Below, one piece after another: positions 1 to 5,377 of a DNA stretch of 5,811 nucleotides. Each line of letters starts with the position of its first letter. Position 1 is the first letter of the stretch. A model generated the notes under the pieces. That model ran no database searches. It was not told where the DNA came from and was given only the letters and a program-made list of their open reading frames with translations. The DNA lies in assembly GCA_937892835.1 (NCBI GenBank), contig CALBHM010000003.1, positions 1 to 5,811 on the forward strand, written 5' to 3'. Source of the stretch: an uncultured Ruminococcus sp. GTDB taxonomy: Bacteria > Bacillota > Clostridia > Oscillospirales > Acutalibacteraceae. Position numbers and translations under genes: made by a program.

Positions 1-812
1 AGTCTGTGCTTCTTGATACAAATCGGAATAAGTGCAAAGGAAATCTTCTTCTTGATTCCGTTGCCTTTATAATAAAGGAGCTTAACGATGTCCTTGCCCT
101 GGACAGGCTCAATCTTTATGCCTGCTGCGTTTGCAACGTCAATACATTCCTTGATTATATTCTGACAGCAGACTCTTGATTCCTTATTCTCCGCCGCATC
201 TCCGAATGTACCGCCGATTACAGCAGACATGCCCGAAAATGCACTGTTAATAAGGAGCTTTGACCAACGGACGCCCATGAAATTGTCCTCAATCTCAACG
301 GGACACATCTTTTCAAGCAGAGCCTTAACCTGCATGAGTTTTTCGTCCTTTTGACCGTTCATTCTGCCGAGGCCGAACGACATGCTGTCGGGTTCACTCG
401 TAAGCTCGGAAACGCCCTTGCCATGGAGAGTTGCGCCCCATGCGACGGTACAGCCCATTGTTCTGTCCTCACCGACAACCTTGGAGACCGAAAGCTCGGG
501 AAGTCCGTTCTGAAGTGTGCAGACGATACAATCGTCGGTCATGTTCTTCTCAAGATTGCGAAGAATGTTTTCGTTATCAAGCTGCTTTGTGAGCAGGATT
601 ATAAGTTCATATTTCTCGGTCATCTGATCGGGAGTGAGTGCATGAACAGGAACGGTCATATTAACTGTGCCAATAATCTTCGCTCCGCCCTTGTTCATTG
701 CGTCAACGTGCTCCTTATTCCTTGTGATAAGGTCAACATCAACGCCCGCCTTTGAAAGATATGCGCCGAGCACCGTACCGAGCGAGCCTGCGCCGTAAAT
801 TGCTGTTTTCAT
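1..812 (-). CDS. Ketopantoate reductase family protein (PanE/ApbA-like), 3' end outside window
   Basis: The gene starts at ATG 810-812 and reads leftward off the window, giving 270 complete codons with no stop. Family members usually have 290-340 residues, so only the C-terminal end is missing. The N-terminus is a Rossmann nucleotide-binding fold with GAGSLG at residues 7-12. LQNGL around residue 102 and RWSKLLIN at 182-189 match the family core: Lys185 and Asn189 correspond to the catalytic Lys176 and Asn180 of E. coli PanE. The position equivalent to E. coli Asn184 is Ser193. The classic reaction is NADPH-dependent reduction of 2-dehydropantoate to pantoate in coenzyme A synthesis, in the cytoplasm. 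This family also contains many paralogues acting on other 2-oxoacids, and the gene sits in a glycerol/malate operon rather than beside panB or panC, so the substrate is uncertain. The start is supported by GAGGG (820-824) seven bases upstream. It lies 25 bases after the malic enzyme gene and is probably co-transcribed with it. Confidence 0.88.
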   Translation of the reverse strand, partial: MKTAIYGAGSLGTVLGAYLSKAGVDVDLITRNKEHVDAMNKGGAKIIGTVNMTVPVHALTPDQMTEKYELIILLTKQLDNENILRNLEKNMTDDCIVCTLQNGLPELSVSKVVGEDRTMGCTVAWGATLHGKGVSELTSEPDSMSFGLGRMNGQKDEKLMQVKALLEKMCPVEIEDNFMGVRWSKLLINSAFSGMSAVIGGTFGDAAENKESRVCCQNIIKECIDVANAAGIKIEPVQGKDIVKLLYYKGNGIKKKISFALIPICIKKHR

Positions 813-837
813 TATAATACCCTCATTTATTATGATT

Positions 838-2007
838 TTATATTCTTGCTACGCCCGAATCACGAGCCGCCTGAGCAACAGCCGCCGCAACGGTCTTGCC
901 TACACGGGGGTCGAATGCCTTCGGAATGATGTAATCTGCTGAAAGCTCCTCATCGGAAACAAGGCTTGCGAGTGCCTTGGCCGCCGCAATCTTCATCTCT
1001 TCGTTAATGTCGCTTGCACGAACGTCGAGTGCGCCACGGAAAATTCCCGGGAATGCGAGAACGTTATTGATCTGGTTCGGGAAGTCGCTTCTACCTGTTC
1101 CGACAACCGCTGCACCTGCTGCCTTGGCAAGGTCGGGCATGATTTCGGGAACAGGGTTAGCCATAGCGAGAACAATCGGGTCCTTAGCCATCGACTTAAT
1201 CATATCCTCGGTAACAACGCCGGGAGCGGAAACGCCGATAAAGATATCTGCGCCCTTCATCGCATCGACAAGTGAGCCTCTGAGGTGATTCTTGTTTGTG
1301 AAGTCTGCGATATCCTGCTTAGCCGGCTTGAGGTCGTCGCCGTCGCAGATTATACCCTTACGGTCGCACATGATGATGTTGCCCATACCCATGCTTGTAA
1401 AGAGCTTTGCAATCGCAACACCAGCCGCACCTGCACCGTTGAATACGGCTGTGCAGTCCTCAATCTTCTTGCCGACGAGCTTCAAAGCGTTGATGATACC
1501 TGCCGAGCAAATAACGGCCGTGCCGTGCTGATCGTCATGGAAGATAGGAATATCTGCTTTCTCCTTAAGCTTTCTTTCAATCTCGAAACATCTCGGAGCG
1601 GCGATATCCTCAAGGTTGATTCCGCCGAAGCTGCCGCAAAGCAGAGCAACTGTGTTTACGAATTCGTCAACGTCCTGTGTTCTGATGCAAAGAGGGAAAG
1701 CGTCAACGCCGCCAAACTCCTTGAAAAGAACGCATTTGCCCTCCATAACAGGCATACCTGCCTCGGGGCCTATATTGCCGAGGCCGAGAACAGCCGAGCC
1801 GTCGGTGATAACGGCAACGAGATTTGAACGGCGTGTAAGCTCATAGCTCTTGTTGATGTCCTTCTGAATTTCAAGACACGGCTGAGCAACGCCGGGTGTG
1901 TAAGCAAGCGAAAGGGCATCCTTGTTGTCAACCTTTGCTCTTGCAACTACTTCTATTTTACCCTTCCACTCATAATGAAGTCTCAGGGATTCCTTTGCAT
2001 AATCCAT
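838..2007 (-). CDS. Malic enzyme, short bacterial form (malate to pyruvate + CO2)
   Basis: This 389-residue cytoplasmic enzyme oxidatively decarboxylates malate to pyruvate with reduction of NAD or NADP. The N-terminal malic domain has AYTPGVA with Tyr36 and MEGK with Lys91, which align with the catalytic Tyr39 and Lys94 of E. coli MaeB. The metal ligands are visible as Glu133-Asp134 in NLEDIAAP and Asp159 in FHDDQHGTA. The C-terminal NAD-binding domain starts with NGAGAAG at 190-196, and ANPVPEI (from 283) and TGRSDFPNQINN (304-315) are also typical. It ends without the phosphotransacetylase-like domain of the long MaeB type, so it is a full-length short form. Cofactor preference cannot be read safely from the sequence. 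The start is backed by GGAGGA at 2016-2021, eight bases upstream. It follows the dehydrogenase gene by 26 bases, and the pair could carry out oxaloacetate to malate to pyruvate. Confidence 0.95.
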   Translation of the reverse strand: MDYAKESLRLHYEWKGKIEVVARAKVDNKDALSLAYTPGVAQPCLEIQKDINKSYELTRRSNLVAVITDGSAVLGLGNIGPEAGMPVMEGKCVLFKEFGGVDAFPLCIRTQDVDEFVNTVALLCGSFGGINLEDIAAPRCFEIERKLKEKADIPIFHDDQHGTAVICSAGIINALKLVGKKIEDCTAVFNGAGAAGVAIAKLFTSMGMGNIIMCDRKGIICDGDDLKPAKQDIADFTNKNHLRGSLVDAMKGADIFIGVSAPGVVTEDMIKSMAKDPIVLAMANPVPEIMPDLAKAAGAAVVGTGRSDFPNQINNVLAFPGIFRGALDVRASDINEEMKIAAAKALASLVSDEELSADYIIPKAFDPRVGKTVAAAVAQAARDSGVARI

Positions 2008-2033
2008 TGTAATTGTCCTCCGATTAAATTATT

Positions 2034-3143
2034 TTATTTCTCCCACGGGAATACATAGTTAAGCTTGAGGTCGTCACGAACCTTGTTCATTTCAGCCTGA
2101 ACGGATTCATTTATCGGCACGCCGGAATCCTTTCTCTGAAGCCAAACGTTATACTCCTTCTCGCCTGCCGAGAAGATGTGGTCGTGACCCGGTGCTTTCT
2201 TGGAAGCACGAACGGAACGAATGATCTCGCCTGCCTTTTTCCTTGTCTGCTCCTCGCCGAGGAAATGGCCTGTATCAATAGCGATGAAGAAATGACCGAG
2301 GTGATAAGGTACAAGATTACCGTTTTCGTCCTTGCCGTCAAGCATCTTGCCATAGTTGCCGTCCTGGAGAGCGGCCGAAAGAAGCTCGATAACCATAGCG
2401 TAGCCGTAGCCCTTGTATCCACCGAGAGCCTCGCCGATACCGCCGAGAGTCGTCAAAGCGGCTGTGCCGTTACGGATTTTCTTAAGAGCCTCACCTGCGT
2501 CACCCTCAACAGGATTGCCGTCGATATCAATAACCGTACCCGGGTGAACAGGCTCGTCGATTCTTGCATAATACTCAATCTTGCCGTTCTGCGTAATTGA
2601 TGTTGCGCAGTCGATTACAAAGTTGAAGTCCTCATCGGTCGGAATACCGATTGTGAGCGGGTTTGTTCCGAACATGCCCTCAACGCCGAAGGTTGGAGCA
2701 ACGGACGGACGTGCGTTTGTACCGGTGATGCCGATGCAGCCGGCTTTTGCCGCCATTGAAGCATAGTAGCCTGCTATACCGTAGTGGCAGGAATTACGAA
2801 CGGCAACCATGCCCATGCCGTATTCCTTAGCCTTTTTTATAGCCATTTCCATCGACTTGTAGCCGATGACCTGACCCATACCGTCATGACCGTCAACAAC
2901 AGCCGTTGTCGGAGTTTCTTTAACGATTTCAAAATTTGTAACGGGATTCTGAATACCTGCTTCAATTCGGTCAATATAAATCGGCTTGAAACGGTTACAG
3001 CCGTGAGATTCAATACCGCGTCTATCCGATTCAAGGATAACGTCAACGACGATCTCGCAGTCCTCAGCCGGAACGCCTACGCCCTTGAACGCATCAACCA
3101 TAAAATCATGCAGTGTTTTCCAATCGCATACAACTTTGCCCAT
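2034..3143 (-). CDS. Ldh_2-family NAD(P)-dependent malate/lactate dehydrogenase
   Basis: This 369-residue protein belongs to the Ldh_2 (malate/L-lactate/ureidoglycolate/sulfolactate dehydrogenase) family, which is unrelated in fold to classical lactate and malate dehydrogenases. Visible signatures are RRGIESHG with Ser46-His47, Arg51 and Tyr56; SCHYG with His120, the likely catalytic histidine by analogy with E. coli AllD His116; GTNPLTIGIP from residue 159; and GGYKGYGYAM at 241-250. The length is normal for the family. It reversibly oxidises a 2-hydroxyacid to the 2-oxoacid with NAD(P) in the cytoplasm. The substrate is not decided by these motifs. Malate/oxaloacetate is the best guess because the next gene, 26 bases on, is a malic enzyme; lactate or another 2-hydroxyacid remains possible. 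The start is supported by GGAGG (3151-3155) seven bases upstream. It lies 52 bases after glpK in the same direction. Confidence 0.9.
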   Translation of the reverse strand: MGKVVCDWKTLHDFMVDAFKGVGVPAEDCEIVVDVILESDRRGIESHGCNRFKPIYIDRIEAGIQNPVTNFEIVKETPTTAVVDGHDGMGQVIGYKSMEMAIKKAKEYGMGMVAVRNSCHYGIAGYYASMAAKAGCIGITGTNARPSVAPTFGVEGMFGTNPLTIGIPTDEDFNFVIDCATSITQNGKIEYYARIDEPVHPGTVIDIDGNPVEGDAGEALKKIRNGTAALTTLGGIGEALGGYKGYGYAMVIELLSAALQDGNYGKMLDGKDENGNLVPYHLGHFFIAIDTGHFLGEEQTRKKAGEIIRSVRASKKAPGHDHIFSAGEKEYNVWLQRKDSGVPINESVQAEMNKVRDDLKLNYVFPWEK

Positions 3144-3195
3144 AATAAAACCTCCTATGTTAAATAAATAATTTATAAATTAAGATTGACTGTTA

Positions 3196-4707
3196 TCAAT
3201 CAAAATCGTCTTCCTGTGCCCAGTTGCGTGAACGCTCAACGGCACGCTTCCAGTCCTCGCAAAGCTTATCTCTGACCTTCTTATCCATCTTCGGAATAAA
3301 TACCTTTTCAACCTCACGGTTCTTTTCAATCTCCTCAGGTGTTTTCCACATTCCTACACAGAGACCTGCAAGGTATGCCGCACCGAGAGCCGTTGTTTCA
3401 ACCGTCTTGGGCCTGTTGACAACTGTTCTGATGAGATCCGCCTGAATCTGCATCATGATGTTGCTGACACTTGCGCCGCCGTCAACTCGAAGCTCTGAAA
3501 GAATGATGTTTGAATCCCTTGTCATGGCTCTGAGAAGATCGGTCATTTGGAAGCATATTGACTCAAGAACCGCACGGCAGAAATGTGCTCGGTTAACACC
3601 TCTTGTAAGTCCGACGATAGTTCCTCTGGCATACATATCCCAATACGGTGCACCGAGACCCGTGAATGCGGGAACAAGGAACATTCCGTTTGCGTTCTCA
3701 ACGCTTTCTGCAAGCTCGTCAACACGGGGTGCGGTGTCGACCATATGAAGCTCGTCTCTGAGCCACTTGATAACCGAGCCTGCGTTGAAGGCACTGCCTT
3801 CGATTGAATATGTAGTCTTACCGTTGATGCTCCATGCAACGCCGGTAAGAAGATTGTTTTCAGAATGAACTCGCTTTTCGCCCGTGTTCATGAGCAGGAA
3901 ACAGCCGGTTCCATAGGTGTTCTTCGCCTGACCGGGATTGAAGCAGGCTTGGCCGAACAGTGCCGCCGGCTGGTCACCGATTGCGCCGCAAATCGGAACA
4001 CCCTCAAGCTCCTCAATACCGATAATTCCGGGAGCGACCGTGCCGTAAACCTTGCTCGATTCAACAGGCTCGGGAAGCATGCACATCGGTATGCCGAGCT
4101 TTTCACAAAGGAACTCATCCCACTGAAGCTTATCGACGTCAAAGAGCATTGTTCTTGAAGCATTGGAATAATCGGTAACATGAACCTTGCCGCCTGTTAA
4201 ATTCCAAATGAGCCATGTTTCAACAGTTCCGAAAAGAAGCTCGCCGTTCTCGGCTCTCTCTCTTGCACCCTCAACATTGTCAAGAATCCATTTGATTTTT
4301 GTGCCGGAGAAATAGGCATCGATAAGAAGTCCTGTATGCTCACGGATATAATCGCCGAGGCCTTCCTCCTTAAGGCGCTCGCAGAGCTCGGCTGTACGGC
4401 GGCACTGCCAAACAATAGCGTTGTATATCGGCTTGCCGGTCTCCTTATCCCATATAATCGTCGTTTCACGCTGGTTTGTTATACCTATGCCGGCAATTTC
4501 CTTAATGTCGAAATCGCCGGAATTGATAACAGTTGAAATTGAGTGCATTTGGCTGTAAAGAATATCCATCGGGTCATGTTCAACCCAGCCCGACTTGGGA
4601 TAAATCTGTTCAAATTCATTCTGTGCCTTGGAAACAATGCGTCCACGCTTGTCAAATACTATTGCACGGGAGCTTGTTGTTCCCTGGTCAAGTGCTAAAA
4701 CGTACAT
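3196..4707 (-). CDS. glpK: Glycerol kinase
   Basis: This 503-residue FGGY-family kinase phosphorylates glycerol with ATP to sn-glycerol 3-phosphate, trapping it in the cytoplasm for glycolysis or lipid synthesis. The length is close to the 502 of E. coli GlpK. The phosphate-binding DQGTTSSR is at residues 7-14. Glycerol ligands are Arg80-Glu81 in NQRETT, Trp100 in VWQCRRT and Tyr132 in YFSGTK. The catalytic Asp245 is in GAIGDQPAALFGQ, followed by GTGCF (266-270), PAFTGLGAPYWD (346-357) and the nucleotide-site DGGA at 409-412. The loop just before the catalytic Asp (about 224-237) lacks the HFYG histidine that HPr phosphorylates in enterococcal and Bacillus enzymes. It also lacks the GGKGGTR fructose-bisphosphate loop of the E. 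coli enzyme. The ribosome site AAGGAGGA (4715-4722) is seven bases upstream of ATG. It is the first gene of the operon. No glycerol facilitator or glycerol-3-phosphate dehydrogenase gene is in the window. Confidence 0.97.
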   Translation of the reverse strand: MYVLALDQGTTSSRAIVFDKRGRIVSKAQNEFEQIYPKSGWVEHDPMDILYSQMHSISTVINSGDFDIKEIAGIGITNQRETTIIWDKETGKPIYNAIVWQCRRTAELCERLKEEGLGDYIREHTGLLIDAYFSGTKIKWILDNVEGARERAENGELLFGTVETWLIWNLTGGKVHVTDYSNASRTMLFDVDKLQWDEFLCEKLGIPMCMLPEPVESSKVYGTVAPGIIGIEELEGVPICGAIGDQPAALFGQACFNPGQAKNTYGTGCFLLMNTGEKRVHSENNLLTGVAWSINGKTTYSIEGSAFNAGSVIKWLRDELHMVDTAPRVDELAESVENANGMFLVPAFTGLGAPYWDMYARGTIVGLTRGVNRAHFCRAVLESICFQMTDLLRAMTRDSNIILSELRVDGGASVSNIMMQIQADLIRTVVNRPKTVETTALGAAYLAGLCVGMWKTPEEIEKNREVEKVFIPKMDKKVRDKLCEDWKRAVERSRNWAQEDDFD

Positions 4708-4767
4708 AAACTTTTCCTCCTTATATAAATACTTAGCGGTATTAAAACAACATCAAACAAATTGCCT

Positions 4768-4805
4768 AAAAAAAGAACAGAAAAACAAACTGTTTCGCAA
4801 AACAG
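4768..4805 (-). promoter_or_regulatory. Possible attenuator in the glpK leader (weak competing hairpins then U7)
   Basis: On the minus strand the leader carries CTGTTT (4800-4805), a TGCG loop, and AAACAG (4790-4795), a six-base-pair hairpin. The same AACAG can pair instead with a second CTGTT at 4776-4780, which is followed after one C by seven T residues (4768-4774). This is the arrangement of an antiterminator/terminator pair, and some Firmicute glycerol operons are controlled by antitermination. The stems have only five or six pairs, mostly A-T, so this is tentative. Confidence 0.25.
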
Positions 4806-4821
4806 CCGATTTTCCGTTCAT

Positions 4822-4834
4822 TGAATACGTTTCA
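4822..4834. promoter_or_regulatory. Weak cre-like inverted repeat in the glpK leader
   Basis: TGAATACGTTTCA has TGAA/TTCA arms around a CG-containing centre, as in catabolite-responsive elements bound by CcpA, but it is one base shorter than the usual 14-base core. It lies about 28-40 bases after the predicted transcription start, a position where CcpA can act as a roadblock. The match is imperfect and the function is a guess. Confidence 0.25.
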
Positions 4835-4860
4835 TATAATAACCGCCGCCTATTTTTTAA

Positions 4861-4875
4861 GTACAATTATTGTAC
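4861..4875. promoter_or_regulatory. Perfect palindrome GTACAATTATTGTAC, probable operator
   Basis: Seven-base arms GTACAAT and ATTGTAC flank a single central base with no mismatch. The site covers the whole -10 box and the expected start point of the glpK operon promoter, which is where a dimeric repressor would block transcription. The identity of the repressor is unknown and no regulator gene is in the window. Part of the symmetry comes from the TACAAT box itself, but its exact mirror on the far side is not required by promoter function. Confidence 0.55.
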
Positions 4876-4897
4876 CTTATTTTTTCTGAAAAGTCAA
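4869..4897 (-). promoter_or_regulatory. Sigma-A-type promoter of the glpK operon
   Basis: Read on the minus strand, TTGACT (4892-4897) and TACAAT (4869-4874) are separated by exactly 17 bases. Each box differs from the sigma-70/sigma-A consensus at one position. The start point would be near 4862, leaving a leader of about 155 bases before glpK. No comparable promoter was noticed in the short gaps between the four downstream genes, which supports one transcript. Confidence 0.75.
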
Positions 4898-5025
4898 CAC
4901 TGTTTATCCTCTCAATGTATGAATAAATGTGTATATTCAACAAAAAATTGCCTTTCTCTCACACATTTCCGCCTAGCTGTTTTGGAAGAATTAATTACAT
5001 GAAATAATCCGGAAAAATCTTTTCT
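4898..5025. other. Intergenic spacer between divergent promoters, no gene seen
   Basis: This is the middle of the 379-base stretch between glpK and the small Cys-Gly gene. It is AT-rich, and I find no convincing reading frame with a ribosome site. The only structure is a modest inverted repeat, TGAATA and TATTCA with an eight-base gap (4920-4939), centred about 67 bases upstream of the predicted glpK operon start. That is a position an activator could use, but the repeat is too weak to call a site. Confidence 0.5.
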
Positions 5026-5056
5026 TTGTCACCAACATTCCCTTTTTCCATACAAT
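5026..5056 (+). promoter_or_regulatory. Promoter of the small Cys-Gly protein, sporulation-sigma-like -10
   Basis: CATACAAT at 5049-5056 matches the B. subtilis sigma-E -10 consensus (CATACAnT) and most of the sigma-K -10 (CATAnnnTA). CACC at 5030-5033 puts the AC of a sigma-K-type -35 sixteen bases upstream of CATA. A sigma-A reading is also possible: TTGTCA (5026-5031) and TACAAT (5051-5056), but with a long 19-base spacer. A promoter here is likely; which sigma factor uses it is not settled. No sigma-E-type -35 was found. Confidence 0.5.
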
Positions 5057-5086
5057 GTTAGTGTAAGACGAAAGGAGGTCAGAAAC

Positions 5087-5218
5087 ATGGGTTGCTGCAA
5101 TAACTGGATCCTTATTCTCATAATCATCCTCTTATTCTCAGAGTGCGGTTGCGGCTGTGGCTGCGGTTGCGGAAACAACGGTACATCGTTCCTCAACAAC
5201 AACGGTTGTGGTTGCTGA
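5087..5218 (+). CDS. Small hydrophobic Cys-Gly-rich protein (43 residues), function unknown
   Basis: A complete short gene runs from ATG 5087 to TGA 5216-5218, with a strong ribosome site AAAGGAGGT (5071-5079) eight bases upstream. The protein begins MGCCNNW, has a hydrophobic run of Ile/Leu (about residues 8-17) that could sit in a membrane, then alternating Cys-Gly at residues 20-29 (Cys 20, 22, 24, 26, 28). An Asn-rich stretch follows, and the protein ends in GCGC. Nine of 43 residues are cysteine. It resembles in style the tiny high-cysteine proteins often predicted in Clostridia, some labelled chorion-class-like, and the small hydrophobic Gly-rich proteins of spores, but I cannot name a family with confidence. 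The clustered cysteines could bind metal, form disulfides or be cross-linked. Its own promoter and terminator make it a single-gene unit, and the ribosome site, start, stop and terminator together argue that it is real. Confidence 0.8.
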   Translation: MGCCNNWILILIIILLFSECGCGCGCGCGNNGTSFLNNNGCGC

Positions 5219-5232
5219 CGTTAGCTGAGAAA

Positions 5233-5270
5233 GACGCCTGCGGACAGATGCTCGCAGGCGTCACTTTTTT
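5233..5270 (+). terminator. Intrinsic terminator after the small Cys-Gly gene
   Basis: A perfect ten-base-pair GC-rich stem, GACGCCTGCG (5233-5242) with CGCAGGCGTC (5253-5262), encloses a ten-base loop and is followed by AC and six T residues (5265-5270). It begins 15 bases after the stop codon. There is no T run on the other side, so it works in the plus direction only, separating this gene from apbE. Confidence 0.93.
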
Positions 5271-5315
5271 ACACTTCACTTATTATTGTTAAATTTTTAA
5301 TTAGTTCCGTTTCTA

Positions 5316-5344
5316 TTGAATTTGTCGATTTTTCATAGTATAAT
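5316..5344 (+). promoter_or_regulatory. Sigma-A-type promoter of the apbE-like gene
   Basis: TTGAAT (5316-5321) and a perfect TATAAT (5339-5344) are 17 bases apart. The start point would fall near 5351, giving a leader of about 27 bases. It lies after the terminator, so the gene is transcribed independently of the small Cys-Gly gene. ATAC-AATA-GTAT (5343-5354) forms a small inverted repeat over the start region, which may be chance in such AT-rich DNA. Confidence 0.75.
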
Positions 5345-5377
5345 ACAATAGTATAGCTAAGAAAAAGGTGGATTACA

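Noticed and set aside
351..755. Plus-strand open frame inside the ketopantoate-reductase-like gene
   Set aside because: It is a mirror frame of a gene with intact family motifs on the minus strand and has no ribosome site.
1285..1827. Plus-strand open frame of 180 codons inside the malic enzyme gene
   Set aside because: It is antisense to well-conserved malic enzyme sequence; the long frame is a by-product of codon bias on the real strand.
3184..3201. Six-base-pair hairpin (GATTGA/TCAATC) at the glpK stop codon, considered as a terminator
   Set aside because: The stem is short and AT-rich, overlaps the stop codon, and is not followed by a clean T run; it is unlikely to end transcription before the dehydrogenase gene.
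4920..4939. Inverted repeat TGAATA-N8-TATTCA upstream of the glpK promoter
   Set aside because: Six-base AT-rich arms are expected by chance in such a sequence; the spacing is suggestive of an activator site, but nothing else supports it.
4628..5002. Plus-strand open frame of 124 codons crossing the glpK start and its leader
   Set aside because: It overlaps glpK antisense, then runs through the promoter and operator region. It has no ribosome site at its start, and the composition is that of AT-rich non-coding DNA.
5216..5262. TGA at the end of the Cys-rich gene followed by a hairpin, considered as a selenocysteine signal
   Set aside because: A TAG stop follows one codon after the TGA, and the hairpin is a typical terminator with a T run, so readthrough would add almost nothing.
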